A DNA stretch of 64,000 nt from Thiohalocapsa sp. PB-PSB1 (GTDB taxonomy: Bacteria > Pseudomonadota > Gammaproteobacteria > Chromatiales > Chromatiaceae): positions 4,774,001-4,838,000 of the forward strand of contig CP050890.1 of assembly GCA_016745215.1 (NCBI GenBank), written 5' to 3'. The position numbers were made by a program, and so were the translations under genes. The notes below the pieces were generated by a model, which had not been told where the DNA came from, did no database searches, and worked only from the letters and a program-made list of their open reading frames with translations. This document shows positions 36,645 through 47,100 of this stretch, one piece after another. The first letter of the stretch is position 1. Every line of letters begins with the position of its first letter.

Positions 36645-38275
36645 CATCCTGGAAGGATCTATAGTCCTCTCACGTGACATCAAAGCTGTCCCTTTCGTTT
36701 AGAGCCAGCACTCACACACCAAAAACAAAAGGGCATATCTGGTTATCGTGTTGAGTGACTCTAGTTATAGCACCTGTGTAGACTCTACTCGAGGTGTTTG
36801 TCATGCAATTGTGGTTCTTGGTGGGAGATCATTTCGTTGCTACGGCCAGCGTTTTCCCGCGATCAGACGTTCTTTTGGTTCGTTGTCAGCGTCGCCGGTC
36901 TGTCAGTGCGCACGGACAACCTTGGGGTCACGAGCATCGTGCGCGCCCTTGGCCTGCAGGAGCAGTGCTACGATTCTCTGCTTGACAGCTTTCACAGCAG
37001 CGCAGTGAAGCTGAACCGCTGATTGGCAATCTGGACCAAGGTGGTCCTGAAGCTGTTCCCAGGGGTGATTCAGGTCAATGGTCGGTTGGTGCTCGTGGGC
37101 GATGGGATCAAGGTCGGCAAGCAGGGCCGAAAGATGCCGGCAGTGAAGTCGTTACATCAGGAGTCGGAGTCGAACACCAAACCCGAGTACATCATGGGCC
37201 ATTCGTTCCAGGCAGTCGCGGTTCTGATCCAGGCGGCACAGAGCGTCTTTGCGCTCCCACTGACTGCCCGGATTCATGAGGGCGTTGTGGAGACGAACCG
37301 AGACAAGCGCACGCTGATGGACAAGATGATCGCTCTGCTCGGGCTGCTCGGCATGGAGCAATCCTACTACTTCGTGGCCGATCGCTATGACATGTGTCGG
37401 AAGATGGTCAAGGGACTGCTCGCGCAAGGCAATCATCTGGTGGTTCGCGTGCGCTCGAATGCCGTGGCTTGGACGCCCTACGTTCAGGACGCAACAGAAC
37501 CTCGTGGGCGTGGGCGCCCGCGGAAGTATGGCCGCAAGATCAAGCTGCGCTCGTTGTTCGAAGAGGGCCTGGTGAACGAGCAAGCAGCGAGCCCCGTGTA
37601 TAACGAACAAGGGGTCATACTCCGTTATGCCGTGCATGATCTGCTGTGGCGACCGGCCGGACAGCTGGTGCGTTTCGTCATTGTGATTCACCCGCACCGA
37701 GGACGTTTCATCCTCATGTCGACAGACCTCACATTGGATGCCATCGACATCATTCGTCTCTATGGGCTGCGTTTCAAGATCGAGGTCACCTTCAAGCAGG
37801 CGATCCACGTGTTTGGGACATTCCACTACCATTTCTGGATGAAGGCGATGAAGCCACTGAAACGGCGTAATGGGGATCAATACCTGCACCGGGAAACGGC
37901 GGCTTACCGTCAAGCCGTGAAGCGCAAGCTGCATGCCTACCATGTCTTCGTCCAAGCTGGGTGCATTGCCCAAGGGTTGGCTCAGTACCTGGCAGCATGC
38001 CATCCGCGGCTGGTTTGGCAATCCTTATGCCTCCTGGTTGCGCACAATCCGCCCTGGTCTGGCACCATCCGAACGCGTGGTCACCCTGGCGTTACGCCAC
38101 AGCCTACCGGAATTTCTCCTGGATTGGAGCCAGAGGTCTATTCTGGCGAAATTCATCATCGAAAGGCTCGATCCGGATCGATCTAAGCTACTTGGCGCCG
38201 CCGCTTAGCCCTGACTCGGCCTTAACGGCGCGTTTCGATCGCGCCGACAGTTGGTTTGGAAGCGATTCCAGGATG
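36645..38275 (+). mobile_element. Degenerate IS with DDE transposase
   Basis: CATCCTGGAA at 36645-36654 is repeated inverted at 38266-38275 and brackets the transposase remnant, giving an element of about 1.63 kb. The inverted repeats are short and no target duplication is evident, so the ends are tentative. Confidence 0.5.
36798..38208 (+). pseudogene. IS4-like transposase, broken
   Basis: The N-terminal part (FWFVVSVAGLSVRTDNLGV) reads to an in-frame TGA at 37020-37022. The main part from 37023 has LVLVGDGIKVGKQGRKMP (first catalytic Asp), YYFVADRYDMCRKMV (second Asp) and LYGLRFKIEVTFKQAI (catalytic Glu). Near 38030 the frame shifts; the proper C-terminus SWLRTIRPGLAPSERVV ends at 38208. 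Two lesions make activity unlikely. Confidence 0.75.
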
Positions 38276-38398
38276 ACTCTTGCCCTTTTGATTTTAATAG
38301 AAGAAACTCGGCACTCTCAAGTAAATCCATTATTGCAAGGAACTTTTTGCAAATTTACATGCCTACATTTTTTGCCGAGGAATTAGCGATCTTCCCAT

Positions 38399-39533
38399 AT
38401 ATTACAAAAGCTTATGTGCAAAAATGGGTAAATTTAGGGGGGAACTTCAGGTTAATCGATGGTCCACCAGGTGGAAATTATTGGCGGGTAAATGAAGCTA
38501 AATTCAAACAAATGGATGCGGACAACCGAATATGGTGAGGTGAAGACGGAAACAATGTGCCGGCCATTAAGCGTTTCCTATCAGAGGTGAAGCAGGGGCG
38601 TGTTCCCCAGACCCTTTGGGAATACGACGATGTTGGACATACACAAGATGCCAAGAAGGAATTACTTCAGATTTTTGACTTCAACAGCTCTGATGACGTC
38701 TTTATCACACCAAAACCAACGGCTTTGGTTTCCCGAATTATAGAACTTGCCTCGGAGCCAACCTCAATTGTGTTGGATAGCTTTGCTGGTTCCGGAACCA
38801 CGGCGCATGCTGTTATGGCGATGAATCAAAAAGATGGAGGGGATCGCCGCTTCATCCTGGTCGAATGCGAAGACTACGCCGACACCCTCACCGCCGAACG
38901 GGTCCGACGAATCATCAACGGCTATGAATACCAAGGCACGCAAAAGGAAGAGCTGCTGCGGGAGAAGATCACCTGGAGCACAATCAGCAAGGACAAGTCA
39001 CACAAGAAATTGCTGGATCAGGTCCAGTCCCTCGAAAACTTGGAATCCCACCGCTTCGACGCCATCAAAAAGACCGTCAAGGACGGTGAACTGATCGTCA
39101 TCGGCGAAACGCGGATCACCGAAAAAGTTGAAGGGCTGGGCGGCGGCTTCACCTACTACACCCTGGGCGATTCCCTCGATCTGGACAAGATGCTGACCGG
39201 CGAGAGTCTGCCCGATTACGCCAGCATCGGCGCTTGGCTTTTCCATACCGCCACCGGCGAGCCGCTTGACCCGAAGGCATCAAGGAGAAGCAGAGTTATC
39301 TGGGCGAGAGCGCGGCTTTCCATGTGTGGTTGATCTACAAGACGGAGCTGGATTTCCTCAAATCCCGCGATGCGGCCTTGACCTTGAGCTTTGCGGAGCG
39401 AGTTGCCGAGCAGAAGGACAAGCGCCATCTGGTGTTCGCGTCCGCCCGTTTCGTGCCCAACAAAATGCTGTTGCCGCTGGGGGTGGAGTACGCGCCCCTG
39501 CCGTTTGCCCTCTATCGCTTCGAGAAGGAGTAA
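38399..39533 (+). pseudogene. C-terminal remnant of a type III restriction-modification methyltransferase (Mod)
   Basis: Homology to Mod begins near 38410 (LIDGPPGGNYWRVNEAKF). The codon after NRIW is TGA (38536-38538), where the family has a second Trp (RIWWG). The frame resumes with NNVPAIKRFLSEVKQG, VGHTQDAKKELL and the SAM-binding VLDSFAGSGTTAHAVM. A one-base deletion near 39275 shifts the end (FHVWLIYKTELDFLKS to 39533). The N-terminal catalytic half is gone and no Res gene is present, so this is not a working system. The first 250 bp are notably AT-rich compared with the neighbours. Confidence 0.8.
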
Positions 39534-39537
39534 TCCC

Positions 39538-39777
39538 ATGAACTGGCAAAACCATATTCATACCGACCCCTCTGTGCTGGTGGGTAATCCCGTTGTTAAG
39601 GGAACCCGCCTGTCGGTGGACTTTTTGCTGGGTCTGCTGGCCGAAGGCTGGACGGAACAGACAATTCTCGATAATTACCCGCAACTCTCACATGAAGCGT
39701 TGCAAGCGGTATTTGCCTTCACTGCCGAAGTGATGCGGGAAGAGACTATCTATCCATTGCGAACCGGCACGGACTGA
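39538..39777 (+). CDS. DUF433 protein, probable antitoxin
   Basis: A 79-residue DUF433 protein with the family core DPSVLVGNPVVKGTRLSV and a helix-turn-helix-like segment LAEGWTEQTILDNYPQLS. DUF433 proteins are paired with DUF5615 proteins as presumed antitoxins. Its stop overlaps the next start by one base (TGATG), so the pair is co-translated. ATG 39538 follows the Mod remnant by four bases. Confidence 0.88.
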   Translation: MNWQNHIHTDPSVLVGNPVVKGTRLSVDFLLGLLAEGWTEQTILDNYPQLSHEALQAVFAFTAEVMREETIYPLRTGTD

Positions 39778-40142
39778 TGCGCCTGCTGATCAACGAGAAC
39801 ATTCCGTTGGCCAGCGTGGCCGCCTTGCGTGAGGCCGGGCACGATGTGATTTCTATCACCGAACGCTCGCCCGGGATTTCCGATGAAGCGGTGATGGCCC
39901 TCGCGCACCATGAACAGCGAATCGTGTTGACCTTCGACCGGGATAACGGGGAGCTGGTTTTTCGCCGACAGCTGCCCTTGCCGGGCGGCGTGTTGTATCT
40001 GCGCTTTCTGCCCGTATCGCCCCTGGAGCCTGCTGACTATCTGGCTCGATTGATAGAGTCCGGTATCGAACTGGAGGGCAGGTTCACCACCGGGGATAGG
40101 GAGCAGGCGCGCCAGCGTCCGTTACGTCATGGCGGAGATTGA
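39777..40142 (+). CDS. DUF5615 PIN-like protein, probable toxin
   Basis: A 121-residue PIN-like protein: RLLINENIPLASVAAL carries the first acidic site (here Asn/Glu), GHDVISITE follows, and IVLTFDRDNGELVF holds the Asp cluster. PIN-like toxins are RNases. The usual first Asp (DEN) reads NEN here, which might affect activity. It directly follows the DUF433 gene. Confidence 0.85.
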   Translation: MRLLINENIPLASVAALREAGHDVISITERSPGISDEAVMALAHHEQRIVLTFDRDNGELVFRRQLPLPGGVLYLRFLPVSPLEPADYLARLIESGIELEGRFTTGDREQARQRPLRHGGD

Positions 40143-40597
40143 ACGATGAAGTTCTGATCATTGCCCGGTTCCAGGGGCACGGCATGGCCCGGCTGGTGGA
40201 TGCCGTGCTTCGTGCCAGGGGTTACACCACCTATCTGAGCCCGGAAGGACCGGACAAGGGTATCGACATTCTGGCGGCACCGGAGCCGATGGGCTTTGGC
40301 GAGCCGCGTGTCTGTGTACAGGTGAAATCCAGCGATTCGGCCTTGGATCGCCCGACGCTGGATCAACTGATTGGCGTGATGCAGAACGTCCAGGCCAGCC
40401 ATGGGTTGTTGGTTTCCTGGGGTGGATTCAAGTCCAGCGTGGACAAGGAGGAAGCCACGCAGTTCTTCCGGGTCCGCTTGTGGGACCAGGGAGACCTGAT
40501 CGACCAGGTGCTTGCGCACCATGACAAGCTGGACGAGGACATCCGCACGGAATTGCCGTTGAAACGGATTTGGGTGGTTGCGGAAGCGGCGGAGTAG
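40139..40597 (+). CDS. Mrr-like restriction endonuclease, C-terminal catalytic part
   Basis: A 152-residue PD-(D/E)xK-type domain: the helix ARLVDAVLRARGYTTYLSP, KGIDILAAPE (catalytic Asp) and RVCVQVKSSD (the QxK of Mrr nucleases), then HGLLVSWGGFKSS. Family members usually have an extra N-terminal domain of over 100 residues that is absent here. The only start is TTG 40139, overlapping the DUF5615 gene. It is probably a truncated remnant that could still be translated by coupling. Confidence 0.65.
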   Translation: MNDEVLIIARFQGHGMARLVDAVLRARGYTTYLSPEGPDKGIDILAAPEPMGFGEPRVCVQVKSSDSALDRPTLDQLIGVMQNVQASHGLLVSWGGFKSSVDKEEATQFFRVRLWDQGDLIDQVLAHHDKLDEDIRTELPLKRIWVVAEAAE

Positions 40598-41204
40598 CGC
40601 CGTCTGACCGCCCGTCACGCCGCTTGCAAGCTACGCGGCAAGCGCCGCGCCGGGCTACGTCGTGCCGGGATTTGGGGCCGCCAGACTGCCTCCGCAAGCT
40701 CCGGCAGACTGGCTTCGTGGCTCCGGTCGAGTTCCATCCCCTCCGGTCCCGCCCGCACTCCGCCACTGCGCCCTTCGCCCCCAAACAGCGGTGGCCAAGG
40801 GCTTGCGGCTCCGCAGCGGGCTGCATCGTGCTGGAATTCACCACCGCCAGACTGTCTCCGCAAGCTCCGACAGACTGGCTCAGCGCCCCTTGCTGGCTTG
40901 GTTACCCTTCGTGACCGTTTGCGCGGGGCCACTGGCAGGCTCGGCTATCGCCCAGCCCGCCGCGTCCCCGCACTGCGCTGGTCTTTCCCGCCCCCAATTG
41001 TCGGTGGTTTCGGTAAAGGTTCGGTGCTGCCTACCCATCCAGGGTCAGTGGTCGGCAATTGAACATAATGCTGGAATTATGCGCAGCGCAAAAACCGCGC
41101 TGTCCGCTTCGCCGCATAATTTGCATTATGTGTAAACTGCCTCCGCTTGTTTTTGATCCCCCGCCCGGCCACCCGTCCGCCCCCAAGGGGCTCCCCTGGG
41201 TGGA
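40598..41204. repeat. Noncoding stretch with direct repeats and two dif-like palindromes
   Basis: No gene. CCAGACTGCCTCCGCAAGCT at about 40681 is repeated with two changes at about 40847. Two inverted sites follow: 41059-41086 and 41109-41137. The second reads GCCGCATAATTTGCATTATG plus TGTAAAC, close to the XerCD/dif pattern of GCATAA, six bases, TTATG. Confidence 0.6.
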
Positions 41205-42420
41205 TTAAGCGTGTTTGTTGAGGGGGATTACTTCGGCCTGCTGCTTGTTCACGTAGTCGGCCCACTCCTGCATCATCTTGCGCCGCTTGGCGAACAGGTC
41301 GCCGCGCCGGTAGGCAGCTTCCACCTTGTTTTCGATGACATGGGCCAGGGCCATTTCCGCCACATCACGCGGAAAGCTGGAGACTTCGCCGGACCAGTCT
41401 CGGAAACTGGAGCGAAAACCGTGCGGCACGTAGTCGCCTCGGTTGCCGTCCACGCCGTAACCCATGCCGCGCATCAATTGCAGCAACGCCATGTTGGAGA
41501 GGGGGCGGCCGTGACGTGCGCCGAGGAAGAGATAGGGATTGCCTTCGATGCGGGGCAGGGCCTCCAGAATGTTCAGGGTGTGGTATCGGAAAGGGGAACC
41601 CGATGTTCGCGCCGGGTCTTCATCCGTTCGGCGGGTACGGTCCAGACAGCGGCCTCCAGGTCGATTTCGTTCCATTGCGCTTGCAGCACTTCGCTGGTGC
41701 GGGTGGCGGTGAGAATCAGAAACCGCAGCGCCAGTGCCGAAACGCTGGTGTTGCCGGATAGCTCCGCCATGAAGGCGGGAACATCCGTGTGGGGCGTGGC
41801 GGGGTGATGGGTGACCTTCTTCACCCGTGTGGGTCTGGGTAGCAGCTTGTCCAGATGGCCACGCCAGCGGGAGGGGTTCAGCGGATCGCGGTACTTGTGG
41901 GCGGCGGCATAGTCGAAGATGTTTTCGATCCGGCCCTGCACCCGCTTGGCAGTCTCGGTCTTTGTGGTCCAGATGGGGGAGAGGATAGCCAGAATGTTTT
42001 CGGTGGTGATGGCGTCCACCTTTTTTTGCCGATCTCCGGGCGGGCGTAGGTCTTTAGGGTGCTGACCCATTGCCGGGCGTGTTTGGCGTTCTTCCAGCCC
42101 CAGCGATGTGCGCGGATGTAACGAGCGGCGCAGGTGGTGAGGGTTGGCGTCTTCTCCGGCTCGGTCTGCCGCGCCTCGATGGGATCAACACCGTCCTTTG
42201 CCTGCTTGCGGTGCTCGGTGACCTTCTCCCGCGCTTCGCCCAGTCCTACATCCGGGAAGCTGCCCAAGCCCATTTCCCGGCGCTTGCCATCGATGGTAAA
42301 GCGCAGCACCCACTTTTTCGCGCCGGTATTGGAAACCACCAGCCGAAGGCCGCCGCCGTCTTCGTATTTTCCGGGTCCGGCGGTCGCTACTTTGCGCGGG
42401 GTGAGTTTGTGAATTGCCAT
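41205..42420 (-). pseudogene. Tyrosine integrase of the tRNA-Ser element, frameshifted
   Basis: From ATG 42420 the frame gives the DUF4102-type N-terminus (HKLTPRKVATAGPGKYEDGG). It shifts near 42010 to the frame with ITTENILAILSPIW and TATRTSEVLQAQW (catalytic Arg). It shifts again near 41590 to HGFRSSFRDWSG (His-x2-Arg), LAHVIENKVEAAYRRGD (His and nucleophilic Tyr), ending at 41205. All catalytic residues remain but two frameshifts split them, so the element cannot excise with this enzyme. Confidence 0.85.
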
Positions 42421-42589
42421 GCCGCTATCCTCCGTTCCGGGTGGGGGACTGCGGGGGTAAGTCCCCCAATCATTCCCCCGATGTACTTGGATTATAGCGG
42501 AAGTCGTTGGACTGTGCTGGAGTATAACTACCTGTATAACAAAGTGAATGTGGATTTATTTGGATGGTGTAAAACCATGTATCGGCGGA

Positions 42590-42603
42590 CTCCCTCTCCG
42601 CCA
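42590..42603 (+). other. attR-like direct repeat
   Basis: CTCCCTCTCCGCCA, identical to the tRNA-Ser 3' end at 35298-35311. It lies 170 bp upstream of the integrase start. Confidence 0.8.
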
Positions 42604-42683
42604 TACCTTCGGAAAAGTGCCAATAAAATCCAGGCCGATAAAATCCAGGCCAATAAAATCCAATCCAGCAAGTTGAAAAACAA

Positions 42684-43766
42684 CTACCCGTTCGGGCGCG
42701 CTCTGTCGTCGTCTAGTTGCGCGGCAGGGCCTGTCGGGCCGGTGGCGTTAGAGGAATCGACGGCGGGACTAAGATTTGGTGGATCGCTGTGGGCTGAGGT
42801 TGGCCGTCTGGTGGCGGACGTCGGTGACGGGATCACGCCGGGACGACGACGCGTCCGCTGCAGGTATCGCGTGAGCGCCAGCTTCGCCCGCCATGCGAGG
42901 TCGAAACCACCAATGCGGCGCAAGCCGCGCAACCCTAGGTGCCAGGCGCAGGCGAGCAGATACAGGTGCAGGGGCAGCATGGGCCGGACTAGCGCTAATC
43001 GATCTGCTTCAAAGGCCAGGTCCAGGCCGCTCTGGCTGAGCCCGCCCTGGTCGTTGAATATTGCAACCAGTTCGGGCACATATTCGAAGCGCAGATTCGC
43101 ATCCGCACAACAGCGAAGATTCAGCGCATAATCGGCAAGCCGCGGATAGCGCGGGTCATAACGATGCGCTTGCCAAACGCAACGTGGGTAGAAGATGGCC
43201 TGATGGCAGATATTGCGCAGCGCGAGCTCGAGCGGCGTGAAGGCGCCGCCGTAACGGATACTGCGCCTGGGCATCCAGACATCGCCGTAGTAGATGGTGG
43301 CCGGATTCTGAAGGGTCGCCAGCATGGCCAGGAAACCTGCCTGCAAGCGATCATCGGCACCGAGGAAATAGAACCACTGCCCGCGACCCAGGCGTAAGCC
43401 CTTGTTCATCGCCTCGTAGGGGCCGCCGTCCGGCTCGCTGAGCCATTGATCGATCTCGCCTTCGCGCGCGCGGATGATCTCTAACGTTGCGTCAGTGGAT
43501 GCGCCATCGATGATCACCAGTTCCACATCGTCGCGCCGCAGGTCGAGTACTTCGCGAAGCACGTTGCTCAACCCTTTCGCCGAGTTGTGCGTGACAACAA
43601 CGATGGTCACCAAGGGGCGCGGTTGTGGATCGGCGTTCGCCGATCTCGGCTGCGGCTCGTGTGTGCGGGCGACGCCCGATGAGCTAGGTCTAGATTGATG
43701 CATTAGCAGATACCAGGACGGAGACCTTTCCATCACTCCAAGTCGCCCGCCGCCGCCGACATTCAC
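42684..43766 (-). CDS. Family 2 glycosyltransferase
   Basis: A 360-residue GT-A fold transferase. TIVVVTHNSAKGL opens the nucleotide-sugar domain, LVIIDGASTDATLEII and SEPDGGPYEAMNKGL are family signatures, and FLGADDRLQ carries the metal-binding Asp pair. A Pro/Ser/Thr-rich tail follows from about residue 315. GTAGGTGA lies just before ATG 43766. No transmembrane segment. Donor and acceptor are unknown. It sits just outside the tRNA-Ser element. Confidence 0.88.
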   Translation of the reverse strand: MNVGGGGRLGVMERSPSWYLLMHQSRPSSSGVARTHEPQPRSANADPQPRPLVTIVVVTHNSAKGLSNVLREVLDLRRDDVELVIIDGASTDATLEIIRAREGEIDQWLSEPDGGPYEAMNKGLRLGRGQWFYFLGADDRLQAGFLAMLATLQNPATIYYGDVWMPRRSIRYGGAFTPLELALRNICHQAIFYPRCVWQAHRYDPRYPRLADYALNLRCCADANLRFEYVPELVAIFNDQGGLSQSGLDLAFEADRLALVRPMLPLHLYLLACAWHLGLRGLRRIGGFDLAWRAKLALTRYLQRTRRRPGVIPSPTSATRRPTSAHSDPPNLSPAVDSSNATGPTGPAAQLDDDRARPNG

Positions 43767-44133
43767 CTACGCCGGTGATCGCGACAGGCATGCCTGCCTG
43801 GAAAGAGCCGCGGATAGGAAACGGCCAGCGAGAACGCATGGACGGACAGAAACGCCGAGACTCGAGGTGCCCCTGGGCATTTTCCAGTTGCCTCGAGCCG
43901 GTGAACCTGGATACATCGGTTGCAGCAAGGTGCTTGGGCCTGGTACTTGGCAATGTGGACGGCGGCCGGGCAGTATACGGCAGTCGAGGCTATGGGCACA
44001 AACGTCGAGGGATTCATTTGCGTTGGGCAGCAGGCCCACTGGTGGCCCGCCGCGTGCCAATTATCGCATCCCTGAGAAAAGCGGGCGCCTTGCGGTGCCC
44101 GCCGTTACCGATCGATTCGTCAGAACCCGTACC
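43767..44133. other. Intergenic stretch
   Basis: About 370 bp between the end of the giant surface-protein gene and the start of the glycosyltransferase gene, both on the minus strand. I see no gene, REP or clear terminator. Confidence 0.4.
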
Positions 44134-47100
44134 TCAAGGGAAGACGACGGTATCGCCGTTGCTGAAGGTCACCTGGAACGAGAATTCACTCTCCACATGG
44201 CCCGCATAGTCAGTGGTGAACTCAATCTCCAGATCCTTGGTCTGGCCGTGCTTCAGGGTTCGCTCACCCTCCTTGCCAATCACGAACGGGAACTCCGACG
44301 GCATGCTCGTCGGCGACGAATTGTCGTTGAGGTCCTTGCCGAAGTCACCAGCAAGCTTGATCTTTTTCAGTAGGCCATGAGCGGCGGATGGCCAGGTCAC
44401 TGTGATGTCGGTGATCAGCACATCACCGGTGGTGTTGTTGGTCAATGCCCACTTGGCCTTCATTTTATCCGTCAGATCAAGGTTCGCCGCGCCGGTTACC
44501 GCCGCCGGAGACGGACTGAAAACCACCAGATCGCCGTTGCTGAAGCTGGCCTCCACTTGGAAGCTCTCTTCGCCGCGGTATAGCGTTGGCTCAGTAAACT
44601 TGATCTCAAGCGTCTTGGTGTCGCCAGCCTTGAGCCTGCGGTCGTCCTGATTGCCGGTAAAGCCCTGCGGCGATGGCAGCTCGGTGGGCGAGCTGTCATC
44701 GTTCAAGTCCTTGGCGATTTCACCGTCGAGACTGATCTCAGTGAGTTGGCCCTGATCACCCTGTCCGTTGGTACCGTCTGGCCAGACCACACGCAGGCTG
44801 GTCAGGTAGACATCCTGCTCGCCGTTATTGGTGAGATCCCAACTGAACTGCTTTGCGTCGCTGAGGTCTGCCATTATTGCCCCGGTCACACCATCCGCCG
44901 GAGTAACACCGGGCTGCGCATCCACGACGCCACTATTCGGCAGAGCACATGCGAGAGACCCCCGTTCTCCGATCATCCCGTCCAGCAGCCAGTCGTTGAT
45001 CTTGCCCGCGTCGTTGCCTTTGCCGTTACCCTGATTGGTTCCACAATCCTCGGGACCGTCCAGTTCGTCGTCGGAGCAGGAGACGTGAAACACCGAGGTG
45101 CCGATCACCTGGGAGGTCCCGGCCAGGTAGATCGTCATCTCGACATCGTTCCCGGTTCCAGCCTCTTGGAAGGTAATCTTGTTGCTCGGCTGTACGTTCA
45201 AGAATGTCTCGCCAGACTCCATGAAGACATCGACCGGTTGCTCGCCGTCCCAAATCAGCGACACGGCGACGACGTCCTTGAGCTCGTCGCAGCTCATCTG
45301 GATCAGCGGCACGATGCGCGTGACCAACACGGTGTCGGATGCCTCACAAGTGGCGCCGGCGACGGTCTCTGCCGTGACGTCGACCCTGTTCTCGAATAGT
45401 CCGCTGCCGTCCGGCAGGATGTTGACCGCATCGGTAACGGTCTCGTAGACACCGCCAGCGGGGATGGTCTCTGTTATGTCGATCCCGAGTTCGGCGTCGA
45501 CGATATGGGCGGTCAACGCATCGGCGTTAGGATTGGCGACCCGGATTCCGTAGACCACGTCGGCGGAATCTGCGCTGCCGGGGATACCCGGGCAGCTCAA
45601 TTCGCCGTTCTCGCCCGTCATGCCGCCTAGCACGAACTGATTGATTAGACCGCTATCGTTTCCTTTGCCGTTGCCCTGGGGTAGCCCGCAATCCTCCACG
45701 CCGTTCATCTCGTCGTCAGAACAGGAAATATGGAAAGTCGATGTCCCGTAGGATGCCCCTTGGAGGCTGAGGTCAACATCCACGTCGTTTGGCAGGCCGG
45801 CGACACCGAAGGTGACCACTTCACCGTTTTCCATCGCGATCGTCTCGCCGGTGGCACGTACCCTAAGCTCGACGCCGCTCGGCCCCTCCCAGACCATGGT
45901 GAGCGCCGTCAGGTCTTTGATCTCGGCGCAGCTCTGCGCCTGTGGCTCGGGCGTGAAGGTGCACTCCGCGCTCTCACTTGGGAAGCCGGGCGGCGCCGGA
46001 ATCGCACAACGGATTCCCCCATCGGGACCGTCCGAACCACGGAAGGCCCAGAACTTGCCAGCTGGCAGGTCATCGGACTTGCCGTCGCCGATCACCCGAC
46101 CGCAATCTTCAGGTCCATCCATTTCGTCGTCCGAGCACGAAAGATGGAATTCGGAGGTCGCCTGGCTGCCATCGCTGAATGCGATCACCATCTGCACATC
46201 GTTGCCGTCCTGCGGCTGGAAGCCTGGGAAGCTGAATACCTCGCCCGCTTGGATTGCTTCGGTGGTTGTACCGGCAACATCGCTCGAACCAGCGGCGCCG
46301 CGATACCAGGTCACCCCAGCGATGTCCTTACCGCTCGCGTTCTCCAGTGTCAGTACGTCGATGGGTTTCTCGCATGAGCCTGTTCCAAGGTCCGGCCCGG
46401 TATTGACGACGCGACACGTCTTCTCTACCGCGAGATCGCAGATCAACGGCGGTCCGCAGTAGCTCGATGGGTCTTCTGCCGTGTCACCCGGGACGGTCAC
46501 CGTGCCGAGGTTGGTATAGGCGGTGCTGCCCGGCACACTGCCGTCGACGTTATTACACGCACCGGCCACCAGTTGCAAACCGGGATCAGACGGCGGGGCG
46601 ACCAGATTGATGGCCTGGCCCTGGGCCTCATAGGTCCAGATCTCGCCGGGCTCGAGGATGCCGTCGGCGGCAAGGCTTTCACCAACCAGCGCCGGGTTCA
46701 CGCCGGGGATGTTGTCGGTGACGATGACGTTGCTCGCGGTCAGCGCCACCGGTCCGGTGTTGGTCACCAAGTAGGTCCAGGTCACCGTCGCCTGCGGGTC
46801 GATCACCGGTATGTCGGTGCCGTTGACCGGGTCATTGGCATCTTCGCCGTTGGTCAGCTTGACGATCGAGACGCTCGGCGGCGGCCCGCAGTAGCTGGAA
46901 TCGTCGGCGTCCGCATCCTCACCGAGCACGCGCACGGTGCCCGTGTTGGTGTAGGCAAGGCTGCCCGGTACGCTGCCGTCGACGTTGTTGCAGGCAGCGG
47001 CGACCAGTTGCAGGCCGGGATCGGCCGGCGGATTGACCAGGTTGAGGGCAATGCCCGTGGCCTCGTAGGTCCAGACCTCGTCGGGTTGCAGAATGCCGTC

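Larger units (their letters stand above)
35298..42603. mobile_element. Decayed integrative element in tRNA-Ser
   Basis: About 7.3 kb bounded by the 14-bp direct repeat CTCCCTCTCCGCCA at 35298-35311 (tRNA 3' end) and 42590-42603. A tyrosine integrase gene lies at the far end. A second direct repeat, AGTCCCCCAAT(T/C)A(G/T)TCCCCC, is at 35364-35385 and 42460-42480 and could be integrase arm sites. Four genes inside are broken (35397, 36798, 38399 and 41205), so the element is probably fixed. Cargo is an IS, a type III methyltransferase remnant, a DUF433/DUF5615 pair and an Mrr-like fragment. Confidence 0.85.

Noticed and set aside
38557..39333. Functional type III methyltransferase gene
   Set aside because: It lacks the N-terminal half, has an in-frame TGA and a later frameshift, and no res gene follows.
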